Assembly (NCBI GenBank): GCA_030848545.1
Contig: JAVDCA010000035.1
Span: 1 to 54,523 of the forward strand
Length of the DNA stretch: 54,523 bases
Reading direction: 5' to 3'
DNA from: Astrobacterium formosum
GTDB taxonomy: Bacteria > Pseudomonadota > Alphaproteobacteria > Rhizobiales > Xanthobacteraceae
The position numbers and the translations under genes are program-made. Position 1 is the first letter of the stretch. Every line of letters begins with the position of its first letter. Below are positions 34,110-42,591 of this stretch, in pieces. Under the pieces are notes generated by a model. The model made no database searches. It had not been told where the DNA came from and worked only from the letters and a program-made list of their open reading frames with translations.

Positions 34110-35495
34110 TTACAGCCCGAACATCTTGAGGATGGCCGGGACGCTCAGGATGGCCATGTAGAAGCCCATGAACTGGACGCCGGTGTTGAAGCCGAGGATG
34201 CGATAGAGCATGCCGCCGACCAACCCGATGGTGACGATGACGAGCAGGCCGAGCAGCTGCCCCTCCCAGATGCCGATGACCAGCACCAGGCCGACGAAGG
34301 TGGCGATGATCGCCTCGTGGCTGATCTTGCGCGACACGAAGGCGGCGGCGACGCGGGCGTAGTTCATCGAGAACGGATAGGCGACGATCGCCGCCAAGAC
34401 GACGCTGAGCAGCCCGTAGGCGAGGAACTCCCACGACGTCATCATGGTGTGCAGGTTGACGATCTTGCCGGCGGCGGCGTCGACCGAGAACCGGGGCGGC
34501 GCGTTGAACAAAGGCGCCGCCGGACCGGCGGCGACCGGGCTCAACGGCAGCCCGAACGCGATCAGCGGGATCAGCGCCTCGGCGATGTAGGTCGATTCGG
34601 TGACGCCGTTCCGCACGCTCAGGACCGTCGTCAGGCGATGATAGGCGTGCTTCACCCGCGAGCCGACGACCTCGCCGAGGATCACCGTCATGGCGACCGG
34701 GCTGAACACGAAGGTCGCGCTCGACACCGCCGCCATCGCCGCCGTCCACTTGATCTGCGACGGATCGAGGACCCGGAACGGATTGGGGAAGTAGCCGCCC
34801 CAGCCCTTGACGTCGGGCGCGAGCGAGAACTTGCGCAGACCCGGGCGCGACATCCTGAGCCTTTCCATCGGCGAGAGGATCGAGAACAGGTCGGCGATCA
34901 GCGGCCCGATGGCGATGCCGAGGAAATAGCTGACCGACAGCTTGACGCCGTATTTGCCGGTAAAGCCCTGCAGCGCCAGGATGAGCAGGACGAACGGGAA
35001 CAGGGCGGCGACCGACGACCAGCGGCCCGGCGAGAAATAGGCGATCAGGAGCGAGGCGACCAGGAACAGCCATGGCGCCGCAGCGGTGATGGACTGGCCG
35101 AACGGCGCCAGCATGACGGCGAACAGGACCGACAGCGGCACCGCGATGAAGGCCGCGATGATGCCGCCGGAGATCATCTTGCGCAGCGCGATGTGCGGGG
35201 CGCCGAGATTGCGCAGCACGGTGGCCTGCTGCAAGAGCGGCACCGCCATGGTGTCGCCCGGAATACCCAGCAGGGCCGTCGGGATGGCGTGGGTCATGTG
35301 CTTGGAGATGGCCCCCGCCATCCAGAAGGTGAACACGCCGACCGGCGGCACGCCGAGCAGGACAACGAGGAGCGTCACCGGGGCGAGCGTCGTGGTCTCG
35401 TCGGTGCCGGACACGAGGCCGATGGCGGCGAACACCACGGCTCCCACCAGGCCCATGGTCAGGGCGACGACGATGTCGAAAAGCAGGTTTTCCAT
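34110..35495 (-). CDS. Tripartite tricarboxylate transporter TctA-like permease in the HMG-CoA locus
   Basis: A 461-residue membrane protein with about ten helices. Features of TctA-type permeases include the glycine/proline-rich ALLGIPGDTMAVPLLQQ and a second half-repeat reading ALIPLIAFGLPLSPVAAGPA. It is shorter than the 559-residue TctA at 42572 and differs in sequence. It starts one base after the small membrane protein gene (35497) and no periplasmic binding protein is near. Its place between HMG-CoA reductase and lyase suggests uptake of mevalonate or a related acid. That substrate is inference. Confidence 0.8.
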   Translation of the reverse strand: MENLLFDIVVALTMGLVGAVVFAAIGLVSGTDETTTLAPVTLLVVLLGVPPVGVFTFWMAGAISKHMTHAIPTALLGIPGDTMAVPLLQQATVLRNLGAPHIALRKMISGGIIAAFIAVPLSVLFAVMLAPFGQSITAAAPWLFLVASLLIAYFSPGRWSSVAALFPFVLLILALQGFTGKYGVKLSVSYFLGIAIGPLIADLFSILSPMERLRMSRPGLRKFSLAPDVKGWGGYFPNPFRVLDPSQIKWTAAMAAVSSATFVFSPVAMTVILGEVVGSRVKHAYHRLTTVLSVRNGVTESTYIAEALIPLIAFGLPLSPVAAGPAAPLFNAPPRFSVDAAAGKIVNLHTMMTSWEFLAYGLLSVVLAAIVAYPFSMNYARVAAAFVSRKISHEAIIATFVGLVLVIGIWEGQLLGLLVIVTIGLVGGMLYRILGFNTGVQFMGFYMAILSVPAILKMFGL

Positions 35496-35496
35496 C

Positions 35497-35970
35497 TCAT
35501 GCCTCCTTTTCGGCGTGACGGGTCTCGTAGGACGTGAAGGTGTCGTAGAGTCCGAGTTCCTTCATCTCGTCGACGGTGACCGCCGGCAGGTCGGCGGCGT
35601 GGCCGACCGAGCCCGTCTCCTTGACGAGTTCGTCCATGGCTTCATCGCGCCAGCGCGGATCGGCAACCGTTTCGATCACCTGCCGCTTGGGGGCAAACAG
35701 GCGCGCGCAGACGACGCCGCTGATCACGCAGCCACCGAGCCCCGCCAGCATGGCGTAGGCCCGGCCGATGGCCGCAACCGGGGCGATCGAGCCGAGGATC
35801 TGGACGGCGATCAGGAACGTGCCGACGCTGATGACCGCGCCGATCACGATGGCCATGCCGAGCTGGCGGATGTCGACGACGTCGCCCCAGATCTCGGCGA
35901 GATGCAGGCCCGACGCGGACGCCCTGGCATCCGATGGGACTTGCGCAAGCGTTGCAGCTTCGTGGGTCAC
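35497..35970 (-). CDS. Small membrane protein, probable partner of the adjacent TctA-like permease
   Basis: A 157-residue protein with a soluble N-terminal 35 residues, two helices (about 36-58 and 70-92) and a soluble C-terminal half containing DPRWRDEAMDELVKETGSVG. It resembles TctB in size and position only; TctB usually has four helices and this has two. The stop is one base from the start of the permease gene (35495), so the two are almost certainly co-translated. Family not recognised. Confidence 0.7.
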   Translation of the reverse strand: MTHEAATLAQVPSDARASASGLHLAEIWGDVVDIRQLGMAIVIGAVISVGTFLIAVQILGSIAPVAAIGRAYAMLAGLGGCVISGVVCARLFAPKRQVIETVADPRWRDEAMDELVKETGSVGHAADLPAVTVDEMKELGLYDTFTSYETRHAEKEA

Positions 35971-36082
35971 GATGGCTCTCTACCCCCCATTTTTTGAAGT
36001 TTGGATCCCGGCGCGGCACGCGGTGCCGGGTGGCACCGCGGCCGCGACGGGCAGTCGTTCCACGGGCGACGAATGCCGCGGA

Positions 36083-37393
36083 TTACTTGCGCAGTGCCGC
36101 CAGGATCTCCTTGGCACGGTCGGTGCGCACGTCCTTGGCCTGGACGAGCTCGGCTGCGATCTTGTCGATCTCGGCGCCGGTGGCGCCGGCCACGATGGCG
36201 ATGTTGCGAGCGTGCAGGGCCATGTGGCCGCGCTGGATGCCTTCGGTGGCGAGCGCGCGCACGGCGGCCATGTTCTGGGCGAGGCCGACCGTGACGGCGA
36301 TTTCCGCCAGTTCCTGGGCACTCTCGACCTTGAGGATGCGCAGGGCCGCCTGCGCGACCGGATGGGTCTTGGTGGCGCCGCCGACGAGCCCGACCGCCAT
36401 GGGGAGTTCGAGCGTGCCGACCAGATTGCCCATGGTGTCGACTTCCCAGGTCGACATGGACGTGTACGAGCCGTGCCGCGCCGCGTAGGCGTGGGCGCCG
36501 GCCTCGATCGCCCGCCAGTCGTTGCCGGTGGCGACGATGACCGGATCGATGCCGTTCATGATGCCCTTGTTGTGGGTCGCGGCCCGATAGGGATCGATGG
36601 CGGCGAACTCGTAGGCGTCGAGAATGCCGTCGATCATGCGCCGCCCGCTGTATTCCTTGGTGGCGAGCGAGGCTTCCGAGATGCAGACGCGGGCCCGCGC
36701 GAGCCGCAGGTCGGCGAGGTTGGACAGGATGCGCAGCCGCACCTCTCCGCCGGTCAGTTGCTCGACCGAAGGCGCGACGGTCTCCGCCATGGTGTTGACG
36801 GTGTTGGCCCCCATGGCGTCGCGCACGTCGACGATGAGATGCATCACCACCATGGGCCCACGCGCGGTGCGCGGGAACACATGCACCTCGATGTCCTTGC
36901 AGCCGCCGCCGAGACCGACCAGCACCTTGTCGCGCGAATTGGCGAGGGCGATGATCTCGTCGCGCGCCGCCAGGAGCTTGATGCGCGCCCCGTAAGGGTC
37001 GGTGACGCCCAGCACCTGCACCTGGGCGCGCATGATCGGCCCGGTCGAGGAGGTGAAGAAGCCGCCATTGTCGCGGGCGATGCGCGCCATATAGGAGGCG
37101 GCGGCGACGATCGAGGGCTCTTCCACCGCCATCGGGATCAGGTAATCGCGACCGTTGATCAGGAAGTTGGTGGCGATGCCGAACGGCAGCTCGAACTTGC
37201 CGACCACGTTCTCGATCATGCCGTTGGCGCGCTCGATCGGCAGCGAATTCGGCTCCCCGATGGCGCGGACGTCATCGGCGGTGAGCGAGACCGCCTTGGC
37301 GAGCGCCGCGAGGCGCTCGGCCGGCGTCATGCTGCGATAGTTTTCGATGCGAGAATTGACCCCGGCGGTTGCGCCGGCTTGAGGCTTGTCCAT
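36083..37393 (-). CDS. mvaA: Hydroxymethylglutaryl-CoA reductase, class II (degradative type)
   Basis: A 436-residue class II reductase. Catalytic residues are visible in order: Glu in [14 protein letters not shown], Lys in [12 protein letters not shown], Asp in [18 protein letters not shown] and His in [14 protein letters not shown]. The dinucleotide-binding [13 protein letters not shown] is also present. The sequence closely follows, as I recall it, the Pseudomonas mevalonii enzyme, which oxidises mevalonate to HMG-CoA with NAD. The gene heads a minus-strand group (reductase, small membrane protein, permease, lyase). Its promoter region holds repeated GGGACAG boxes shared with the divergent MocR gene. 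Confidence 0.93.
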   Translation of the reverse strand: MDKPQAGATAGVNSRIENYRSMTPAERLAALAKAVSLTADDVRAIGEPNSLPIERANGMIENVVGKFELPFGIATNFLINGRDYLIPMAVEEPSIVAAASYMARIARDNGGFFTSSTGPIMRAQVQVLGVTDPYGARIKLLAARDEIIALANSRDKVLVGLGGGCKDIEVHVFPRTARGPMVVMHLIVDVRDAMGANTVNTMAETVAPSVEQLTGGEVRLRILSNLADLRLARARVCISEASLATKEYSGRRMIDGILDAYEFAAIDPYRAATHNKGIMNGIDPVIVATGNDWRAIEAGAHAYAARHGSYTSMSTWEVDTMGNLVGTLELPMAVGLVGGATKTHPVAQAALRILKVESAQELAEIAVTVGLAQNMAAVRALATEGIQRGHMALHARNIAIVAGATGAEIDKIAAELVQAKDVRTDRAKEILAALRK

Positions 37394-37402
37394 GACGTTC
37401 CC

Positions 37403-37533
37403 CGGACAGTGACGTGAATTTCACTGGATAAGCGCAGAACTGTCCCTAATATGACGGGACAATCAAGGGACAGTTCGTGGGATTTTCGCCCTGACTGTCC
37501 CAGGGATAGTGACGGGACAGCCCCGATGGACAG
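37403..37533. promoter_or_regulatory. Cluster of GGGACAG/CTGTCCC boxes between mvaA and the MocR-type regulator
   Basis: CTGTCCC occurs at 37440-37446 and 37495-37501; GGGACA(G) at 37456-37461, 37467-37473 and 37514-37520; partial GGACAG at 37404-37409 and 37528-37533 (the last in the start of the regulator gene). They form direct and inverted pairs around the divergent promoters. They are the likely binding sites of the regulator encoded at 37526. Confidence 0.75.
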
Positions 37534-38929
37534 TCATCACCGATCGACGTCCCGCGTCGACCACATCGTCACCCAGGTCGCCCTGATGCTGGAATCCGGC
37601 GCCTACCGGGTCGGCGAACGCCTGCCGTCGGTGCGCCAGGCCGCGCAGGAGCATGACGTTTCCAAGAACACGATGGCCGAGGCCTATGACAGGCTGGTGG
37701 CGAGAGGACTTCTGGAGGCGCGCATCGGTTCCGGCTATTACGTCGCCCAATTCAAGACGCGCCATGCTCCGGCCGTGCAGCCGCACGTCGCCGAAGCGGT
37801 CGACCAGGTCTCGCTTCTGCGCGAGCAGCTCGACCAGAACTACGAGGTTCGTCCCGGCGACGGCCGCCTGCCGCCGTCGTGGATGGAAGGGTCGGAACTG
37901 CGGCGATTCTTCCTTTCCTTCAAGATGACCGGCGACGGCACCGAGTTCGGCTACGGCAGCACGCACGGATTCGCGCCGCTGCGCGAGCGCATTCGGGTGC
38001 AGCTTCTCGAACGCTCCATTCAGGCGCCGCTGGACGGCATCCTTCTCACCTGCGGTGCCAACCACGCCGTCGACCTGATCATCCGCCAGTTCCTCGAACC
38101 GGGTGACGTCGTCTTCGTCGACTCGCCCGGCTACTATCCTCTGTTCGCCAAGCTCGCACTCGCGAAGGCCCAGATCGTCGGCATCCGCCGCAACATGGAC
38201 GGTCCGGACCTGGACGACATGAACGCCAAGCTGACGACCTTTCGTCCGAAGCTGTTCTTCACCCAGTCCCAGGCCCACAACCCCACCGACGGCACGCTGT
38301 CGCCGGGCATCGCCTTCGGGCTGCTGCAGGCGGCCGACAAATACGGCTTCCGCGTCGTCGAGGACGACACTTTCGCGGACATCATGCCGGCGACGGCGAC
38401 CCGCCTCGCGGCACTCGACCAGCTCCAGAACGTCATCTATGTGGGCAGTTTTTCCAAGACGTTGTTCGCCAGCCTGCGCAGCGGGTTCATCGCCGGCCAT
38501 CCTGCCGTCGTCGGTAATCTGTGCGACCTCAAGATGGTGACGATCGTGAACACGTCCGGCTATGTGGAGCGTTTCATCCACGGACTGATCCAGGGCGGGC
38601 ACTATCTGCGCCACTTGCGCCGCCTGCGCGCCCGCCTGGAAGACGCCAAGGCCATCGCCTTGACGAAGCTGCAGGCGAGCGGCCTGACCATCCAGTCCAG
38701 CCGCAATTCCGGATTCTATCTGTGGGGCGAACTGCCGGCCGGGACCGACGAGCTCATGCTGTGCCGCAAGGCCACGGCCGACAGCATCTTTCTGGCGCCC
38801 GGCAACGTCTTCTACCCCGAACGCGATGGCGACCATCCGCCGGCGACCCGCATCAACATCGCCTACGCGGCCGACGAGCGGTTGCTCGCGTTTCTGAAGC
38901 GGTCGCTACGCGCTGGCCGACGCGGGTAG
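37526..38929 (+). CDS. MocR/GntR-type PLP-dependent transcriptional regulator
   Basis: A 467-residue protein. Residues about 10-80 are a GntR winged helix (VALMLESGAYRVGERLPSVR, EHDVSKNTMAEAYDRLVARG). The remainder is a class I aminotransferase-like domain: YGSTHGFAPLRERI, HNPTDGTLSPG, VVEDDTFAD and the PLP lysine in YVGSFSKTLFASLRSGF. MocR proteins use PLP as effector sensor, usually without transamination. The gene is divergent from mvaA and probably regulates it and itself through the GGGACAG boxes. The ATG at 37526 gives a normal GntR start; a longer frame from 37451 runs through the operators. Confidence 0.88.
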   Translation: MDSHHRSTSRVDHIVTQVALMLESGAYRVGERLPSVRQAAQEHDVSKNTMAEAYDRLVARGLLEARIGSGYYVAQFKTRHAPAVQPHVAEAVDQVSLLREQLDQNYEVRPGDGRLPPSWMEGSELRRFFLSFKMTGDGTEFGYGSTHGFAPLRERIRVQLLERSIQAPLDGILLTCGANHAVDLIIRQFLEPGDVVFVDSPGYYPLFAKLALAKAQIVGIRRNMDGPDLDDMNAKLTTFRPKLFFTQSQAHNPTDGTLSPGIAFGLLQAADKYGFRVVEDDTFADIMPATATRLAALDQLQNVIYVGSFSKTLFASLRSGFIAGHPAVVGNLCDLKMVTIVNTSGYVERFIHGLIQGGHYLRHLRRLRARLEDAKAIALTKLQASGLTIQSSRNSGFYLWGELPAGTDELMLCRKATADSIFLAPGNVFYPERDGDHPPATRINIAYAADERLLAFLKRSLRAGRRG

Positions 38930-38978
38930 CACGTCGGTGATCGCAGGATGTCGTCTCCCGAATTCGAACGAATGTTTT

Positions 38979-39017
38979 CGTCATTCCGGGTTCGGCCTTC
39001 GGCCGCCCGGAATGACG
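38979..39017. repeat. CGTCATTCCGGG hairpin between convergent genes, possible bidirectional terminator
   Basis: CGTCATTCCGGG (38979-38990) pairs with CCCGGAATGACG (39006-39017), with inner GGCC bases also pairing. It is a typical Rhizobiales dispersed hairpin and lies between the convergent MocR and CoA-transferase genes. Confidence 0.75.
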
Positions 39018-39036
39018 ACAGAGGAACTCTGCCGTC

Positions 39037-40242
39037 CTACACGGCCTTTTCGCCCTTGAGCGTTTCGATCTCGGCGGCCGAATAGCCGAGCTCGGCGAGG
39101 ATCGCGTCGTTGTCGGCGCCGAGCGCCGGCGGCGGCGTCAAGGCTTCCGGGTCGCCACTGGCGAGACGGAAGCCCGGGCGCACCACCGCGACTTCGCGGT
39201 CCTCGATCCCGGGCGCGCCGGCAAAGCGCTTGACGAGGTTGCGCCCCGTCACCTGCGGATGCGCCAGGATTTCCGGAATCGACAACACTTCGCCGGCGGG
39301 CACGCCCGCCTTGTTGAGCAGCACCGACCACTCCTTGGCGGGACGGGTCGCGAGTGCTTTCTCGAGCTCGACCCTGAGCTCGGCACGGCGGGTCTTGCGC
39401 TCGTCACGGGTCGCGAACCTGGGGTCGCCGACGAGGTCCTGGCGGCCGATGATGTCGCACAGGCGCTCGTATTGCTGCTGCTGGTTGGCGGCGATGTTCA
39501 AAAGCCCGTCGCCGGTGCGGAACGCCGCCGACGGCGACGCCGTCATGTTCTCGTTGCCCATGGGTTCGGGCGTGACGCCGGCGATGAGGAAATTGGACAC
39601 CTGCCAGCCCATGGTGACGACGGTCGATTCCAGCATGGAGACGTCGATGGTCTCGCCCTCGCCGGTCGTCCCGCGCCGCACCAGGGCGGCGCAGATGGCG
39701 AACGCCGCCGTGATGCCGCCGATGGTGTCGCAGACCGGATAGCCGACGCGCAACGGCGCCGACTGCTTGTCGCCGGTGACGCTCATGACCCCGGACAGGC
39801 CCTGGATGATCTGATCGTAGGCCGGATTGTGCTTGAGCGGCCCGTCCTGGCCGAAGCCGGAGATGGCGCAATAGACGAGGCGCGGATTGAGCTTGCGCAG
39901 CACCGACGGGCCGAAGCCCAGCCGGTCCATGACGCCGGGGCGAAAGTTCTCCACCACCACGTCGGCGCTGGCCACCAGGCGGCGAAACACCTCCTGGCCG
40001 GCGGCATTCTTGAGATCGATGGTCACCGAACGCTTGCCGGCGTTCTGGGCCAGGAAGGACGCCCCCATCAGCTTCTTGGACAAGCCGCGATCGGCACCGA
40101 GCTGGCGGGCGAGATCGCCCGACCCCGGGACCTCGACCTTGATGACGTCGGCGCCCACGAGCGCGAGCTGGTAGCAGCAGAACGGTCCCGCCAGCACATT
40201 GGTGAGATCGAGAATGCGGATGCCGTGAAGGAGACCACTCAT
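39037..40242 (-). CDS. CaiB/BaiF family CoA-transferase
   Basis: A 401-residue family III CoA-transferase. Family motifs: LLHGIRILDLTNVLAGPFCC, DVIKVEVPGSGDLAR, VVVENFRPGVMDRLGFG, and the catalytic aspartate in NPAYDQIIQGLSGVMS. It moves CoA between carboxylic acids. The acid is not evident; formyl, succinyl and citramalyl types share these motifs. The start at 40242 has AGGA seven bases upstream; an ATG at 40254 is less supported. The gene is divergent from the acyl-CoA synthetase at 40448 with a 205-base gap in which no promoter could be named. Confidence 0.9.
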   Translation of the reverse strand: MSGLLHGIRILDLTNVLAGPFCCYQLALVGADVIKVEVPGSGDLARQLGADRGLSKKLMGASFLAQNAGKRSVTIDLKNAAGQEVFRRLVASADVVVENFRPGVMDRLGFGPSVLRKLNPRLVYCAISGFGQDGPLKHNPAYDQIIQGLSGVMSVTGDKQSAPLRVGYPVCDTIGGITAAFAICAALVRRGTTGEGETIDVSMLESTVVTMGWQVSNFLIAGVTPEPMGNENMTASPSAAFRTGDGLLNIAANQQQQYERLCDIIGRQDLVGDPRFATRDERKTRRAELRVELEKALATRPAKEWSVLLNKAGVPAGEVLSIPEILAHPQVTGRNLVKRFAGAPGIEDREVAVVRPGFRLASGDPEALTPPPALGADNDAILAELGYSAAEIETLKGEKAV

Positions 40243-40447
40243 GCGTGTCCTCATTTGCCCGGTACCGGAGCGAACGGAGCGGTTTCCTGGCCCCCGCGGA
40301 CACTCAGCCAATAGCATCCCGCCTTGGCACTTTGAATCCGGATTTTGGCGGAGTTTAGAAAGCACTTCCGGTCTGTCGTGCTTGCACGGAGCCCGGATGC
40401 AACCGCATAATCCACACCAACGACCCAATCGTTTGAGGAAACGCCGG

Positions 40448-41995
40448 ATGAATCTCGGCACCCTGCTTCCCAGGCATGCGCGCTGCCGGGCGGACCATTT
40501 CGCCGTCGTGGTCGATGGCGTGCCCCGCACCTATCGGCAATTGAACGCCTCGGTGAACCGTATCGCCAATGCGCTTCACGGCCTCGGCCTGGGCAAAGGC
40601 GACAAGATCGCCGCCGTCCTGCCCAACTGCCTCGAACTCATCGAGCTCTATCTGGCGGCAGCACGGACCGGCCTCGTCATGGTGCCCATGAGCCCGCTGC
40701 TGCAGCCGCCGGGCCTGATCGCGCTGCTGCGCGATTCGGATACCAAGCTCGTCGTCTCCACCGGCGCCCTCGCCGACACCATCACTCCGGCACGTGCCGC
40801 ATTGCCCGAGATCGAGGCCGGACGCTGGATCATGACCACCGACGTGCCGAAGGGATATGCCGATTACCACGACCTCGTCGCCCGCGCGACCGACCGCGAA
40901 CCCATGGCCGTCGCCATCGCGGGCGAGGACCCCTACAACATCATCTATTCCTCCGGCACCACTGGCGAACCCAAGGGCATCGTGCATTCGCACGCGGTCC
41001 GCTACGGCTATTGCACCCTGTTCGCCTCCGCGTTCCGCGTCACGCCGGAAAGCATCCTGCTGCATCCCGGTTCGCTCGTCTTCAACGGCGCCTTCCTGGA
41101 CCTGATGCCGTCGCTGTTTCTCGGCGCGACTTATGTGGTTCACCGTGCCTTCGATGCCGAGAGGGTGATCGCCGAAATCGAGCGTTCGCGCGTAACTCAT
41201 GTGGTCATGGTGCCCTCGCAGATCGTCGCCATCATGAATTCGCCGGCCTTCGCGCCGGAGCGCCTCGCGTCGCTCGAAATGATCCACTCGGTCGGGGCGC
41301 CGCTGCTGCGCGAATACAAGGACCGCCTGATCGACCTCCTGCCGAACCGCTTCTATGAGCTCTACGGATTGACCGAGGGTTTCGTCATGACAGTGCTCGA
41401 CAGGAACGACGCCGCCAGGAAATCCGCGTCGGTGGGGTCCGCACTCGCGTTCTACGAGATGCGCATCCTCGACGACGAGGGGCGCGAACTGCCGACCGGT
41501 CAGCCGGGGGAAATCTGCGGCCGCGGCCCCTTGATGATGTCCGGCTACTACAAGCGGCCCGACCTCACGGCGGCGTGCGAGATCAACGGCTGGTATCGCT
41601 CCGGCGATGTCGGCTATATGGACGCCGATGGCTTCCTCTACCTGGTCGATCGCAAGAAGGACATGATCATCTCCGGCGGCGTCAATGTCTATCCGCGCGA
41701 TATCGAGGAGGTGGCGATCCAGCACCCGGACGTGGTCGAGGTCGCGGTGTTCGGCGTTTGCCATCCGCAATGGGGCGAGACGCCGGTCGCAGCCGTGGTG
41801 TTGCGCGCGGCTGCCGGCATCGCGGCGGACCAGCTTCTCGCCTGGATCAACAGCCGCGTCGGCGCCAAATTCCAACGCCTCGCCGAGGTGATGATCGTCG
41901 AGGCGTTCCCTCGCAATTCCGCCGGTAAGACCTTGAAGCGTGTCCTGCGCGAACAGTATCGCGAATCCGCCGGCCGGTGCGAGGCCCACCCATGA
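40448..41995 (+). CDS. Acyl-CoA synthetase (AMP-forming)
   Basis: A 515-residue ANL-superfamily ligase. AMP-binding motif IIYSSGTTGEPKGIVHSHA, A5-like YELYGLTEGFVM, A7-A8 region WYRSGDVGYMDADGFLYLVD and RKKDMIISGGVNVYPRDIEE, and the catalytic lysine in NSAGKTLKRVLREQY are all present. It activates a carboxylic acid to its CoA thioester. The substrate is not set by the sequence; long-chain, aryl and dicarboxylic acids are possible. The start has GAGGA upstream. It overlaps the following isomerase-like gene by four bases (ATGA). Confidence 0.9.
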   Translation: MNLGTLLPRHARCRADHFAVVVDGVPRTYRQLNASVNRIANALHGLGLGKGDKIAAVLPNCLELIELYLAAARTGLVMVPMSPLLQPPGLIALLRDSDTKLVVSTGALADTITPARAALPEIEAGRWIMTTDVPKGYADYHDLVARATDREPMAVAIAGEDPYNIIYSSGTTGEPKGIVHSHAVRYGYCTLFASAFRVTPESILLHPGSLVFNGAFLDLMPSLFLGATYVVHRAFDAERVIAEIERSRVTHVVMVPSQIVAIMNSPAFAPERLASLEMIHSVGAPLLREYKDRLIDLLPNRFYELYGLTEGFVMTVLDRNDAARKSASVGSALAFYEMRILDDEGRELPTGQPGEICGRGPLMMSGYYKRPDLTAACEINGWYRSGDVGYMDADGFLYLVDRKKDMIISGGVNVYPRDIEEVAIQHPDVVEVAVFGVCHPQWGETPVAAVVLRAAAGIAADQLLAWINSRVGAKFQRLAEVMIVEAFPRNSAGKTLKRVLREQYRESAGRCEAHP

Positions 41996-42591
41996 CGCCG
42001 ATCGAGTTCTGGTTCGACTTCGCCTCGCCCTACGCCTATTTCGGCGCCCTGCAGCTCGACGATATCGCCGACCGTCACGACCGTGACGTCGTGTGGCGGC
42101 CGTTCCTGCTCGGGCCGGCCTTCGCGGCGACCGGCATGCAGCCGCTGACCCACATGCCGATCCGCGGCGACTATGCGCGGCGCGACTGGGCGCGGCTCGC
42201 GCGCGGCCTTTCGGTGCCGTTCCACCTGCCCGACAAGCACCCGTTCGCGACGCTCGCCGCCTCGCGCGCCTTCTATGTCATCGAACCGGGCAACGCCGAG
42301 ACCGCGGTCCGCTTCGCCCGCCACGTGTTCGCACTGACCTTCGGGGAAGGCCGCGACACCAGCGACCGTGCCCTGGTGCTCGACATCGCGGCGGGAGTCG
42401 GCGTCGACAGGACCGCGCTCGACGCCGCCCTCGACACGGCGGACGTCAAGCAGGTGCTGCGCGACCGCACCGACGAGGCGATCGCGCGCGGCATCTTCGG
42501 CTCGCCGTTCTTCATCGTCGACGGCGAACCGTTCTGGGGTGCCGATCGTCTGCCCATGATCGACGAATGGCTCACCCGCGGCGGCTGGTGA
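41992..42591 (+). CDS. 2-hydroxychromene-2-carboxylate isomerase/DsbA-like thioredoxin-fold protein
   Basis: A 199-residue DsbA-fold protein with the family start IEFWFDFASPYAYFGALQL, an SP motif replacing the usual CxxC, and the conserved end ARGIFGSPFFIVDGEPFWGADRLPM. HCCA isomerases are kappa-class glutathione enzymes active in aromatic compound breakdown, where they isomerise hydroxychromene carboxylates. Here it is translationally coupled to an acyl-CoA synthetase, so it may act on an aromatic or alkyl acid route. The last 20 bases overlap the end of the convergent tctA gene. Confidence 0.85.
   Translation: MTPIEFWFDFASPYAYFGALQLDDIADRHDRDVVWRPFLLGPAFAATGMQPLTHMPIRGDYARRDWARLARGLSVPFHLPDKHPFATLAASRAFYVIEPGNAETAVRFARHVFALTFGEGRDTSDRALVLDIAAGVGVDRTALDAALDTADVKQVLRDRTDEAIARGIFGSPFFIVDGEPFWGADRLPMIDEWLTRGGW

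Noticed and set aside
40322-40345. TTGGCACTTTGAATCC considered as a sigma-54 promoter before the acyl-CoA synthetase
   Set aside because: The -12 position reads ATCC; the GC dinucleotide at the required distance is missing.
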